From the NCBI GenBank assembly GCA_016784025.1, contig JADHVL010000023.1, positions 1 through 60,346 of the forward strand: DNA of 60,346 bases. Reading direction: 5' to 3'. How positions within the stretch are numbered: position 1 is the first letter of the stretch; every line of letters starts with the position of its first letter. This stretch comes from Fidelibacterota bacterium. GTDB taxonomy: Bacteria > Fidelibacterota > UBA8477 > JABMPR01. Below, in pieces: positions 42,597-51,482 of this stretch. The translations under genes and the position numbers were made by a program. The notes beneath the pieces were generated by a model. That model did not search any database, was not told where the DNA came from, and saw only the letters and a program-made list of their open reading frames with translations.

Positions 42597-43694
42597 ATGA
42601 CATCCACCTCCGATCCTGGCAAAATTTCACTCTTCTGGGTACTCCAAATTTCTGGATGGTTCCTGTATGGGGTGATCTATTATCTCATTTACTATTCGTA
42701 TAAAGATCTTGACCTAGCAAGTACTATTGGATTTGCAGTGACCTACATGGTGGCCTTTCTAGTGACCATCGTCATGCGCAAAATCTATCAAAAGCTGGAT
42801 TATCAACATAGATCCATATTGAATGTATCAGGGATAGTCATCCTTACGTCAGTTGTCTTCGCTGTGATCTGGATTTATCTAGATCGTTTTGTCTCTTACC
42901 CAATATACGGTATTGAAAAGTTTCAGAAGGCTCTGGATAAAATCACCTTGCGTAACAATATCAGCCAGATCTATTGGAATTCATTTATCCTGTTTACCTG
43001 GTCGGCACTCTATTTTCTCATCAATTTCTGGAGACAATGGAATGAACAACTTGCCCGCACGGAGAAGGCTGAGCTTCTCGCCCATAGTGCCCAGCTTCAG
43101 ATGCTAAGATATCAACTGAATCCTCATTTTCTATTTAACTCCCTGAATTCTATTCGCGCCCTCATATTGGAGGACCAGACCAAAGCCCGGGATATGGTGA
43201 CAGAACTGGCCGAACTCCTGCGTTACTCCCTGGTGAGTAAAAACAATGGAGATGTGCCCTTTAGTGAAGAGATCACAGCCATAAAACATTACTTCGCCAT
43301 CGAAGAGAAACGCTATGAAGAAAACCTACAGGTCAGCTTCGAGATTGACCCCCTGGCTGAGGAATATCCCATCCCCAGCTTCCTTGTGCATCCCCTGGTG
43401 GAAAATGCAGTAAAGTATGGAATGAAAACTTCAAGCATGCCGTTGAAGATTAAAATTCAAGCCAAGATCAAAGATAATAAGTTATCCATCTTTGTTAGAA
43501 ATAGCGGGACCTGGTTGTCTGATGATGCAGAGGGACGTAGTCGACCGGCAGGTACAGGGACAGGTCTGAAAAATGTCAGGGAACGTCTTGAAAATAGATT
43601 CCCTGGTAAATACACCCTGACCACATCAGAAGAAGAGGGCTGTGTAGTCATTAAAATCTCAATTTCACGCGATGTCGAGGGAAATCATGTCTAA
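42597..43694 (+). CDS. LytS/YehU-type sensor histidine kinase
   Basis: A histidine kinase of about 365 aa. The first 150 residues hold four hydrophobic segments as a membrane sensor. The His_kinase motif YQLNPHFLFNSLNS carries the phospho-accepting His177. The HATPase domain has VHPLVENAVKYG (N box) and GTGTGLKNVRERL (G box). The ATG at 42597 is preferred over a TTG at 42591. It is coupled to the LytTR regulator by a short overlap with its start. The signal is unknown. Confidence 0.9.
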   Translation: MTSTSDPGKISLFWVLQISGWFLYGVIYYLIYYSYKDLDLASTIGFAVTYMVAFLVTIVMRKIYQKLDYQHRSILNVSGIVILTSVVFAVIWIYLDRFVSYPIYGIEKFQKALDKITLRNNISQIYWNSFILFTWSALYFLINFWRQWNEQLARTEKAELLAHSAQLQMLRYQLNPHFLFNSLNSIRALILEDQTKARDMVTELAELLRYSLVSKNNGDVPFSEEITAIKHYFAIEEKRYEENLQVSFEIDPLAEEYPIPSFLVHPLVENAVKYGMKTSSMPLKIKIQAKIKDNKLSIFVRNSGTWLSDDAEGRSRPAGTGTGLKNVRERLENRFPGKYTLTTSEEEGCVVIKISISRDVEGNHV

Positions 43695-44412
43695 GCTTTA
43701 TCGTGCCATTGTAGTTGATGACGAGCGTCTTGCTCGCAATGATTTACGCCTGCTTCTTAAAAATCACAAAAATATTGAAGTTCTGGGTGAAGCTTCCAAT
43801 GGCCAGGATGCCCTTGATATGATTAAGGATCTGGAAGCAGATCTGGTTTTTCTGGACATCCAGATGCCTGGAATGAATGGTTTTGATGTTCTAGAGCATA
43901 TTAGCTCTGATGTGAGGGTCATTTTTGTCACCGCTTTTGATGAATTTGCCCTGCGTGCCTTTGAAGTCAATGCCCTGGACTATCTTCTGAAACCAGTGAG
44001 TGATGAGCGACTCCTGCAATCCATCGAGCGTCTTGAACTGATCCCGGATGAAACAGAAGAAGCATCGAGGGAGTTGGAATATCATGATCGACTCCTGCTC
44101 AAACTGGATACCAGTCTGGGCTTCCTGAAAATCTCCACCATTGTCTGTATTACATCAGCTGGAGATTATTCTGAGGTTTTGTGCACAAATAAGAAGAAGG
44201 TGCTGGTTCATAAATCTATGGCAGAATGGGAAACCCGGCTGCCTAATGCATTCTTCAACCGGATTCACCGAACGACCATCGTCAATATGGAATTTGTGGA
44301 TCGCTTGGAAGAGTGGTTTAATAATTCATACCGCGTCTATATGAAGGGCATCGAAGAGCCCTATGTCATGAGCCGTCGCTATGTCACCAAGCTTAAGCAG
44401 AAACTCAGTTAG
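43687..44412 (+). CDS. LytTR-family response regulator
   Basis: A 241-aa regulator. The receiver domain has IVVDDERLARN, phospho-acceptor Asp57 in FLDIQMPGMNGFD, and Lys in YLLKPVSD. The C-terminal LytTR domain (about 130-240) includes FFNRIHRTTIVNM. The ATG at 43687 has GAGG 6 nt upstream; an in-frame ATG at 43672 lies before it. It overlaps the kinase gene by 8 bp, a standard cognate pair. Target genes are not evident here. Confidence 0.92.
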   Translation: MSKLYRAIVVDDERLARNDLRLLLKNHKNIEVLGEASNGQDALDMIKDLEADLVFLDIQMPGMNGFDVLEHISSDVRVIFVTAFDEFALRAFEVNALDYLLKPVSDERLLQSIERLELIPDETEEASRELEYHDRLLLKLDTSLGFLKISTIVCITSAGDYSEVLCTNKKKVLVHKSMAEWETRLPNAFFNRIHRTTIVNMEFVDRLEEWFNNSYRVYMKGIEEPYVMSRRYVTKLKQKLS

Positions 44413-44503
44413 GATCAAATTCCTAAAACGTTAATCTCACCATTTGAAAAATTGGATTTAATAGTACGTCACACAATAACTGGCAACGCATGAGGTAACT
44501 GCT

Positions 44504-45649
44504 ATGCTAAAATACTGCCTAGTGTTTCTTCCACTTTGTTTTCACTCCTGCTCAACAAATGAAGCTTCTTTTATCCAAACTTATGGTGGAGTGGGTCCCG
44601 ATCGAGGGATTCACATCATTCAAACCTCAGATGAAAATTTCGTAATTGTCGGGAATACATCGACCGCCAAAAAAGGTCTGGATGTTTATCTTTTAAAAAT
44701 AGATACAGCTGGCGATACCCTATGGACTAGAAAATTTGGTGGTCCAGGTGATGACAATGGCTGGTGTATCAAAGAGACAAGTGACAAAGGATTTATCATA
44801 GCAGGATTTACCAATAGGAACGAAGCAAGTCCCAATGATGTCCTCCTCATAAAAACAGATGCTCATGGAAGCGAAGAATGGACTCGGCAATATGGGGGTC
44901 CAGGTGATGACATGGGATGGTCCATTATTATAAATAGGGATGGTGGATATACCATCGCTGCCCAAACCAATAGCTTTGGGAGTGGAGATCTCGATGCCTA
45001 CTTAATTCGGACAGACGCTGCAGGCGATACTTTGTGGACCAAAACTTTTGGGGGTCCACAAACTGATCGGGTCTTCTCAATTGATAAAACCAGTGATGAC
45101 GGATTTGTAGTCGCTGGAATCACCTATTCCTACGGTGCAGGTGACAGGGATGCCTATCTTCTTAAAACTGATGGGAATGGCCAATTACTCTGGGAAAAAA
45201 CCTATGGCGGAACAGGTTATGATAACGCCCACACCGTGATTATTAATCAGTCGAACGAAATCATCCTTACGGGCTATGGTGAACATTGGGGAAATTCAAA
45301 CAATATGAATATCTTTCTAAAGAAAATCACGATGGATGGCGAGGAGGTTTGGTCAAAAACATATGGTGGTCCTTCACACGATCGTGCCATGACAGTATTT
45401 CAGACACATGATGAAGGCTTTATCCTAACGGGTTTCACTCAAAGTTTCGGGCGGGGAGAGTGGGATGTATATGCAGTAAAAACCGATTCAGAAGGTGACA
45501 CGATATGGACCAGTACCTATGGAACACCCGCACCCGACTTTGGTTATGACATTATTCAGAGCTTGAGCAGTCAATACTACATCACAGGCTGGAGTCACGG
45601 CTATGAAGATCCAGGGGGTGACCTGTTAATTATCAAGACAGGACCATGA
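44504..45649 (+). CDS. Lipoprotein of seven propeller-like repeats
   Basis: A 381-aa exported protein: a short signal with a probable lipobox Cys (CFHSCS), then seven repeats of about 50 aa. Each starts near a YGGPGDDMGW-like motif and contains an IIAGFT-type strand and an AYLIRTDAAGDTLW-type strand. Seven units are the number expected for a closed seven-bladed beta-propeller. It resembles proteins annotated as delta-60-type or SBBP-like repeats in marine bacteria. The role is unknown; GAGGT precedes the ATG. Confidence 0.75.
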   Translation: MLKYCLVFLPLCFHSCSTNEASFIQTYGGVGPDRGIHIIQTSDENFVIVGNTSTAKKGLDVYLLKIDTAGDTLWTRKFGGPGDDNGWCIKETSDKGFIIAGFTNRNEASPNDVLLIKTDAHGSEEWTRQYGGPGDDMGWSIIINRDGGYTIAAQTNSFGSGDLDAYLIRTDAAGDTLWTKTFGGPQTDRVFSIDKTSDDGFVVAGITYSYGAGDRDAYLLKTDGNGQLLWEKTYGGTGYDNAHTVIINQSNEIILTGYGEHWGNSNNMNIFLKKITMDGEEVWSKTYGGPSHDRAMTVFQTHDEGFILTGFTQSFGRGEWDVYAVKTDSEGDTIWTSTYGTPAPDFGYDIIQSLSSQYYITGWSHGYEDPGGDLLIIKTGP

Positions 45650-45685
45650 ACCAGGTGGCTACCTGAACGATCATCTCTGCAGAAT

Positions 45686-46081
45686 CTAATCTAGTTCCTT
45701 CACTTCAGGTCTTAAGGCCACCTGTTTTTTTATACTCAGAAAAATATAACTCACTCCAAATATTAGGCCTGATACTGCCGGAATGATGAGATCGACTGCA
45801 TAGTTTCGATTCCAAATAATACTGATAAAGACGAGCAAAGAGCCAAAGATGAATATCCCGCTGGTTGCAATACCGAGGATATTGGCCCACTCACGGTTTT
45901 TAAGGATCCCTATCCCACAAACGATGGCGAGAGGTCCCGTCAATAGAATATCAGCCCAGGGTATGAGAACTTTAACCAGCTCAGTTTGATGGAATATACT
46001 TCCATCTCCCCAGGTATATAGACCTCCAGTAACTGCAAATATTCCAATCAGAATAAATAGGTTCCCAAATAGCTTCTTCAT
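45686..46081 (-). CDS. Small four-helix membrane protein
   Basis: About 131 aa, with four hydrophobic segments from about residue 5 onward (MKKLFGNLFILIGIFAVTGG at the start) and no recognised domain. The ATG at 46081 begins right at the first helix; the ATG at 46111 would add ten residues. It is convergent with the propeller gene. Confidence 0.55.
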   Translation of the reverse strand: MKKLFGNLFILIGIFAVTGGLYTWGDGSIFHQTELVKVLIPWADILLTGPLAIVCGIGILKNREWANILGIATSGIFIFGSLLVFISIIWNRNYAVDLIIPAVSGLIFGVSYIFLSIKKQVALRPEVKELD

Positions 46082-46155
46082 AGGGTCTAGTCTCTTAATA
46101 CCAGTAAACATAAGTCTGCTGTATTTGTTCTGTGTGGATATGGCACGAGGAGAAC

Positions 46156-46866
46156 CTAGAAATTGGGGACCATTTCCTTGCGAAACTTGGCAAAGAAGCC
46201 AGTAATGGAATCCATCACTTCTTCAGCAGTATCAACCACCCGGAATAATTCGAGATCATCAGCCCCAATATACCCTTGCGCCAGGGCTCTATCCTCCAGC
46301 CAGTCAACCAGACCAGACCAATAATCCCGTCCCACTAAAATGATTGGAAATTTTGGGGTTTTACCTGTTTGTGAGAGGGTCAGGGATTCAAATAATTCAT
46401 CCAGAGTACCCAGTCCACCAGGGAAGGCTACAAAAGCCTGGGAATATTTGAGAAACATGAGCTTACGCACAAAGAAGTAGCGGAAGGTAATGTTCTTATC
46501 TGAGTCAATATAAGCGTTATTTGAGGCTTCAAAGGGCAACTCGATACCAACACCTGCCGAAGCACCGCCAACCTCCTTAGCGCCCTTATTGGTGGCTTCC
46601 ATGATACCAGGACCACCACCAGTTATGACACTAAGACCTTCCTGAGCCAAAAAGGTTCCGAGTTGATGGGCAATTTCATAATATGGATCATTGGGTTTCG
46701 TACGTGCCGAGCCAAAAACGGTGACAGAAGGACCAACCTGTGTCAAAGCATCGAAGCCTTCAACAAATTCAGCCATAATCCGGAAAACCTGCCAGGAATT
46801 TTTTGATTTTACTTCACTCCAGGTTTTCTTTTCAAATTTGCGGATAACCCGTTTATCTACATTCAT
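46156..46866 (-). CDS. LOG-family protein (TIGR00730), Rossmann fold
   Basis: A 236-aa member of the LOG/lysine-decarboxylase-like family; characterised relatives are cytokinin-riboside 5'-monophosphate phosphoribohydrolases. The nucleotide site GGGPGIMEATNKGA and the diagnostic PGGLGTLDELFE are both intact. The start overlaps the FMN-binding gene stop by 4 bp (ATGA), so the two are co-translated. The length is slightly longer than the classic 180-aa LOG, as is common in bacteria. A nucleoside monophosphate hydrolase is the likely activity. Confidence 0.85.
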   Translation of the reverse strand: MNVDKRVIRKFEKKTWSEVKSKNSWQVFRIMAEFVEGFDALTQVGPSVTVFGSARTKPNDPYYEIAHQLGTFLAQEGLSVITGGGPGIMEATNKGAKEVGGASAGVGIELPFEASNNAYIDSDKNITFRYFFVRKLMFLKYSQAFVAFPGGLGTLDELFESLTLSQTGKTPKFPIILVGRDYWSGLVDWLEDRALAQGYIGADDLELFRVVDTAEEVMDSITGFFAKFRKEMVPNF

Positions 46867-47744
46867 TTCGCTCCTTCCAGGGCAGTCTCAACTGCCTTCA
46901 TCAAACATTTACTCGTCGTCGTAGCTCCGGTTATCCCATCAACATTGGGTGTCTGTTGTTTTATCACTCTGGGAATAATTGCCTCAGCAAATCGAGCGTA
47001 TTCACTCCCCCGATTCTGGACTATTCCTATGCCTACAATCATGGACTCACTCACTTTCACTGCCACAGTATATTCAAATCCAGAATAACTCACTGAGCCA
47101 CGATGGATACCATCAGGTACTAGAGTTAAGTCAGGATTACCGATTTCCATATTGCGATAGGATTCCAGATCGAAATAGCCGATGAGTCCCAGTCCTACAC
47201 CTAAAACAACGCCAATAACGGTCAGGGTTAAGACCATACCCCTACGCATCTCGTATTTTTGAGAACGTTGACCCCAGGGTCTAAAAATAGTTATTGAGAT
47301 CAAGGTGAACATGATCAGCATGGCAATGGCGATCACCGGTGTCAGTGTGTTGTGATACTCAGTATAATCGTGGGGTACACTAGATTCTTTCATGCCAATA
47401 TCTGAGAGAGCTACCATCCCATTGATGGCTGGTCCCAGCCAGATCCAAACCAGCGCAAAAAGCATCACCGTTCCGGTCCATTTTCCAATTATCCACCAGT
47501 GTTTTGTCAAACCCCAATGGGTGAAAACGGAGTAAACAAGCCCCGTCGCAACCACCCCGTAAAATGACCAGGTCACAACCATATTAAAAAGCGTGTAGAT
47601 AGAGTAATTGGCGATAAATAGTTGACGCGTATCCAAACCTGGGATCGCATGAATAGCAAGGATGGATGCCAGCCCTCCCATAAGAGAAGCAATAAATACA
47701 ATATGGATGACCCGCAGCCAACGTCTGCCTGTTTTTTCCAGCAT
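46863..47744 (-). CDS. Membrane protein with C-terminal FMN-binding domain
   Basis: A 293-aa protein with about five transmembrane helices in residues 12-190, then an FMN-binding domain. The motif DGITGATTTS (269-278) is the covalent FMN-attachment pattern known from NqrC/RnfG, with a Thr in the S/T-G-A-T-x-T position. It could be part of a membrane redox relay or a maturation factor. It overlaps the LOG gene by 4 bp, and AAAGGAG is well placed before the ATG. No other Rnf or Nqr gene is nearby. Confidence 0.75.
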   Translation of the reverse strand: MLEKTGRRWLRVIHIVFIASLMGGLASILAIHAIPGLDTRQLFIANYSIYTLFNMVVTWSFYGVVATGLVYSVFTHWGLTKHWWIIGKWTGTVMLFALVWIWLGPAINGMVALSDIGMKESSVPHDYTEYHNTLTPVIAIAMLIMFTLISITIFRPWGQRSQKYEMRRGMVLTLTVIGVVLGVGLGLIGYFDLESYRNMEIGNPDLTLVPDGIHRGSVSYSGFEYTVAVKVSESMIVGIGIVQNRGSEYARFAEAIIPRVIKQQTPNVDGITGATTTSKCLMKAVETALEGAK

Positions 47745-47907
47745 GGAAGCTCCTTTGGTGAAACGATTCTTATTCTAAGCAATTTTATCAATTAATCATG
47801 CTCTTTTTTTGTTAATCCAGGGACACCGCGCATGTAGTTTCTCGGCATACTGCGTTCCATTCTATATGGGAGCAGAACTAAATATATAGTTCAGGAGAAC
47901 AGGCGAG

Positions 47908-48393
47908 ATGCAAATACAGATCTTCATCACCGGGGGCACCTTTGATAAGGAATATAATGAGTTGAATGGAGACCTATACTTCAGAGACACTCACCTGAAA
48001 CAAATGCTGGAACAAGGTCGCTCACAACTCAATGTGAACATTCGCAGCCTGATGATGATCGATAGTCTTGAGATGACTGAACAGGATCGGGAAATCATTC
48101 TGACCCACTGCCGCAAGAGCACCACAGATCGTATCGTAATTACCCACGGTACAGATACCATGGTTGAAACGGCTCGTTATCTGGCTGAGCATATCAAGGA
48201 CAAAACTATTATTCTCACTGGTGCCATGATTCCTATTGTATTTGGAAGTTCTGATGGCTTGTTCAATATGGGTGCCGCTATGGCCTACGTCCAGACCCTG
48301 GAGCGTGGTATTTATATAGCCATGAATGGCCAGTATTTTGACTACGACAATGTGCGTAAAAATAAAGCCAAAGGGCTTTTCGAGACCTTATAA
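47908..48393 (+). CDS. Half-size asparaginase-like protein
   Basis: 161 aa matching only the N-terminal domain of L-asparaginases (usual length about 330 aa). The first catalytic region ITGGTFDKEYNE and the second VITHGTDTMVETARYL are both present, so both threonines are there. The C-terminal domain is absent. It is followed after 14 bp by a small lipoprotein gene; GGAG is well placed. Such short asparaginase-domain proteins occur in several marine groups; activity is unproven. Confidence 0.75.
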   Translation: MQIQIFITGGTFDKEYNELNGDLYFRDTHLKQMLEQGRSQLNVNIRSLMMIDSLEMTEQDREIILTHCRKSTTDRIVITHGTDTMVETARYLAEHIKDKTIILTGAMIPIVFGSSDGLFNMGAAMAYVQTLERGIYIAMNGQYFDYDNVRKNKAKGLFETL

Positions 48394-48407
48394 ATAAGGA
48401 GAACATC

Positions 48408-48701
48408 ATGAAACTTCAAAAATCGATCTTAGTGACCATCATCACCCTGCTGATTCTAATAGCTTTTACATCGTGTATGCCCAATCCAGAGCAAAATATG
48501 GGGCAGTCCCCTGCAGGATTTTTCAAGGGTGTCTGGCATGGGTGGATCGCCCCCCTTTCATTGATCGTGGGCTTTTTTAATGACCACACTCGCGTCTACG
48601 ACCCCAACAATACGGGATGGTGGTACGATTTCGGGTTTTATATGGCTATCATAAGTGGTTTCGGTGGTCTCTCTTTAGCTCGCAAAAAGGCTGATGCATA
48701 A
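48408..48701 (+). CDS. Small conserved lipoprotein
   Basis: A 97-aa protein with a signal and lipobox-like Cys (IAFTSCMP) and two further hydrophobic segments. Its SPAGFFKGVWHGWIAPLSLI and GWWYDFGFYMAI segments look like a conserved small membrane or lipoprotein family of FCB bacteria, of unknown role. A GGAG site is 5 nt before the ATG, and the gene is probably co-transcribed with the asparaginase-like gene. The next 200 bp hold no convincing gene. Confidence 0.65.
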   Translation: MKLQKSILVTIITLLILIAFTSCMPNPEQNMGQSPAGFFKGVWHGWIAPLSLIVGFFNDHTRVYDPNNTGWWYDFGFYMAIISGFGGLSLARKKADA

Positions 48702-48919
48702 GTATTTCGTACTAACCCGGACTTTCCAGGGACATGAAAACTATTTGTTCGGATTTTTTTTCAACGAATTGAACGAAGACAACGAACTACTTTTTTATTT
48801 AATACATCGTGCTAAAGATTTCCCCAACCCATGGGTTCGTAATTTTCGTTTACTTCGTTGTAATAAGGTGAAGCTTGAATCTTGTTTGATTTGATCAAAA
48901 CCAAGACATATTGGTGACT

Positions 48920-49840
48920 ATGAAGATCACAGTTAAAGAACTGACAACCATCGGTCCCACCATACATTCCAGCTTTGCCCCCCTGCCCTATCAGAGGGAT
49001 AATTCCACCCATGGGAACCTGTCCAGACCCATTCTGGCTTATCAATCTCCCTCTTGCATAAAAATTGTCGGCGATATTCATCGCTTTGAGGCTGATCAGG
49101 AAGCAGGCAAACCTACTATTCCAGTCTATCTGATACAGGAAACTGAGAGTACCCTGGAATTGATTCAATTGGTCATAGAGTATTACAGCCCCATGAACCT
49201 CATGGATAAAGCGCTGCTTACCCGTGCAGCCATTGATCTGGGTGTCCCTCGCCCCATGCTGGCCGAGCAGATTTTACCTGCCCTGGAGCTGGCCCCCCGA
49301 GAGAAACTCATCGAGCAGATATTATTTCTCCTGAAATTGCCTCCCTCTCTCCAATCATTCATAGTTGATAAAGATCTAAGTCTCAAACGAGCCCTTATTT
49401 TTCAACGGGCTGAAGGTCATCTCCAATGGGTTGAACGTTTTATCTCTAATCTGAAAATTGGCATCAATATGACGGCTGAGATTATCCAGAATGTCTGGGA
49501 AATGAGCAAAAACGACGAGGTCGATTTCAAAACCAAAGCCCAGGAAATGGGTCTCTGGGAAATGGCGGATACTGTCTATGAAGATAACCGTCTGGCAGTG
49601 ATGGAGATTCGGGAAAAAATTAACCAGGCCCGCTTCCCTTCCCTGAATCAGGCTGGGGTAGATCTCAGCAAAACCATAGATGCTGCCCAGCTGCCTGATT
49701 CCATGAAGATCAAGTGGGATCCCTATTTTGAGCAACAAGGTGTTCAGATCGCATTTCATGCAAAAGATGAAGAAGATCTGGAGCAGTCACTTGAAAAGCT
49801 GAAATCACCTGTATTTAAAAACATCTTCAAACATATATAA
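48920..49840 (+). CDS. ParB-like protein
   Basis: About 306 aa. Residues 45-75 have a ParB/Srx-like nucleotide-fold pattern (IKIVGDIHRFEADQEAG, then IPVYLI). After that comes a helix-turn-helix-like stretch (LLTRAAIDLGVPRPMLAEQI) and FLLKLPPSLQSFI, similar to the DNA-binding part of Spo0J/ParB. No parA is next to it, and it is 6 bp before a radical SAM gene, so it is probably not the chromosomal partition ParB. I use the ATG at 48920. The role is open; DNA binding is expected. Confidence 0.7.
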   Translation: MKITVKELTTIGPTIHSSFAPLPYQRDNSTHGNLSRPILAYQSPSCIKIVGDIHRFEADQEAGKPTIPVYLIQETESTLELIQLVIEYYSPMNLMDKALLTRAAIDLGVPRPMLAEQILPALELAPREKLIEQILFLLKLPPSLQSFIVDKDLSLKRALIFQRAEGHLQWVERFISNLKIGINMTAEIIQNVWEMSKNDEVDFKTKAQEMGLWEMADTVYEDNRLAVMEIREKINQARFPSLNQAGVDLSKTIDAAQLPDSMKIKWDPYFEQQGVQIAFHAKDEEDLEQSLEKLKSPVFKNIFKHI

Positions 49841-49846
49841 GGTATT

Positions 49847-51037
49847 ATGAAAGAACCGAAAATTACTCGGCTCATTGTTGATCAGAAAGTTGCTGATCAG
49901 GAATTAGTCCAACGATATATAAAAAACAATCCTCAGGCCAAGGTTATCCAACAGGATATCACCGAAGCTGACAAGGAAAATATGTTCAAACAGGAGGCAA
50001 CTCCTGCGAAGCGAGATATCCTGCTCACCGAGAAACAGGGACACACGGTTAAGCAGTGTCCCGGAACTGACCGGACCTACCGTTGCTGTAACTATCATGT
50101 TATCAATCAAACCAGCAATTGTCCCATTGATTGTACGTATTGCATACTTCAATTTTATTTGAATAATCCGGTTACCACGGTTTATGCCAATACAGATAAA
50201 CTCCTGACTGAGGTGAAGGACAAGATAGCCACTCAGCCCAAACGCTTTTTCCGTATTGGAACTGGTGAACTGTCAGATAGCCTGGCTTTTGATTCTTCTT
50301 CAGAATACTCCAAAGATGTGGTTGAATACTTTTCTACACTACCCAATGTTCTTTTGGAGCTGAAAACCAAATCCAACCGTATTGAAAACCTTTTGGATCT
50401 GGATCATAAGGGTCATACCGTGATTTCCTGGTCGGTCAATCCCCAGGTGGTCATTGATGCTGAAGAACACAAGGCGGCTTCATTAAATGAGCGTCTTGAA
50501 GCCATGCGTCTGGTTCAGGAAAAGGGTTATAAAATCGGATTCCATTTTGATCCCCTACTTTTCCATGAGGAATGGAAACAGAGCTATCCTGATTTGATTC
50601 GACAGTTATTTGAAGTTGTTGATCCTAAAAATGTGGCCTGGATTTCCATCGGGTCCCTGCGGTTCCCGCCAGAGATGAAGGAAAAGGTTCTGGAGAAATT
50701 CCCTAAATCAAAGATCATGTTTGCTGAATTGATCCGCGGTATGGATGGCAAGATGCGTTATCCCAAACCACTGCGTCTAGAGATGTATCGAACCGTGTAT
50801 AATTCATTGCGTTATTTTGGTGGTGATGATCTGTTTATTTATTTCTGTATGGAATCAGCTGAAATCTGGGAACGGGTTATGGGCTGGAGTCCTGAGAGTA
50901 ATGAGCATTTGGACCATCTCTTCGCCATGAGTCTATATAAGCAATTCCCAGAATTAATGCCATCTGAGCCACGGAGAATTGACTATGACAATGGTATCCC
51001 TCTCCACCACGAAAAGGCGGATATCCCCGGATTCTAA
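49847..51037 (+). CDS. Spore photoproduct lyase-like radical SAM protein
   Basis: A 396-aa radical SAM enzyme of the SPL/COG1533 group. The motif NCPIDCTYCILQ holds the CX3CX2C [4Fe-4S] site; further cysteines occur in RCCNY. Length and layout resemble spore photoproduct lyase, which repairs the thymine dimer of spore DNA, yet this organism shows no sign of sporulation. Directly preceded by a ParB-like gene (6 bp) and followed by a DUF1858-like gene. A DNA or nucleic-acid substrate is plausible but unproven. Confidence 0.8.
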   Translation: MKEPKITRLIVDQKVADQELVQRYIKNNPQAKVIQQDITEADKENMFKQEATPAKRDILLTEKQGHTVKQCPGTDRTYRCCNYHVINQTSNCPIDCTYCILQFYLNNPVTTVYANTDKLLTEVKDKIATQPKRFFRIGTGELSDSLAFDSSSEYSKDVVEYFSTLPNVLLELKTKSNRIENLLDLDHKGHTVISWSVNPQVVIDAEEHKAASLNERLEAMRLVQEKGYKIGFHFDPLLFHEEWKQSYPDLIRQLFEVVDPKNVAWISIGSLRFPPEMKEKVLEKFPKSKIMFAELIRGMDGKMRYPKPLRLEMYRTVYNSLRYFGGDDLFIYFCMESAEIWERVMGWSPESNEHLDHLFAMSLYKQFPELMPSEPRRIDYDNGIPLHHEKADIPGF

Positions 51038-51153
51038 TTGAATGCAGGCTTTCCCAAGGGTCCTTGCCTTGTCCACCCAGAATGTTCGTAGGATGATAAT
51101 GGTATGCTAAATTATAGCTCCAAACCGCTTTATAAATATGCAGGAGAATGACA

Positions 51154-51378
51154 TTGGAAATCACAAAAGACACACGAGTATCTGACATTTTAAAAGAGTA
51201 TGGAGACATCGCTGATGTGATGGAAATTTTTGGAGTAAAGCGGGTTGGTGGATATTCCCTGCATCGCATTTTGACCAAAGTGATCACAGTAAAATGGGCT
51301 GCCCGGGTTCATCGGGTTCCTTTAGATAAATTTCTAAAGCAAGTACAACACGCCGTGAATACAAATATTGGGCAATAG
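51154..51378 (+). CDS. Small DUF1858-like protein
   Basis: A protein of about 74 aa, resembling the helical DUF1858 fold (ITKDTRVSDILKEYGDIADV, then GGYSLHRILTKV). These small domains occur beside radical SAM and redox enzymes. AGGAG (51142-51146) lies 7 nt before a TTG at 51154 but only 1 nt before the ATG at 51148, so TTG is the better-supported start. It is 116 bp after the SPL-like gene, so it may be separate. Confidence 0.6.
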   Translation: MEITKDTRVSDILKEYGDIADVMEIFGVKRVGGYSLHRILTKVITVKWAARVHRVPLDKFLKQVQHAVNTNIGQ

Positions 51379-51482
51379 CTTTCTCAAGAATCTGGATTGT
51401 CTTGAAAGGCTTAAAAAACATTGCAAATCGGTATTGTCATTGAGCGTGTGCGTAGAATATGAATAACACCATAGGGAAATAG

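Noticed and set aside
48694..48894. 66-aa plus-strand frame after the small lipoprotein
   Set aside because: It lies in a low-complexity, repeat-like patch, overlaps the end of a real gene and has no family resemblance.
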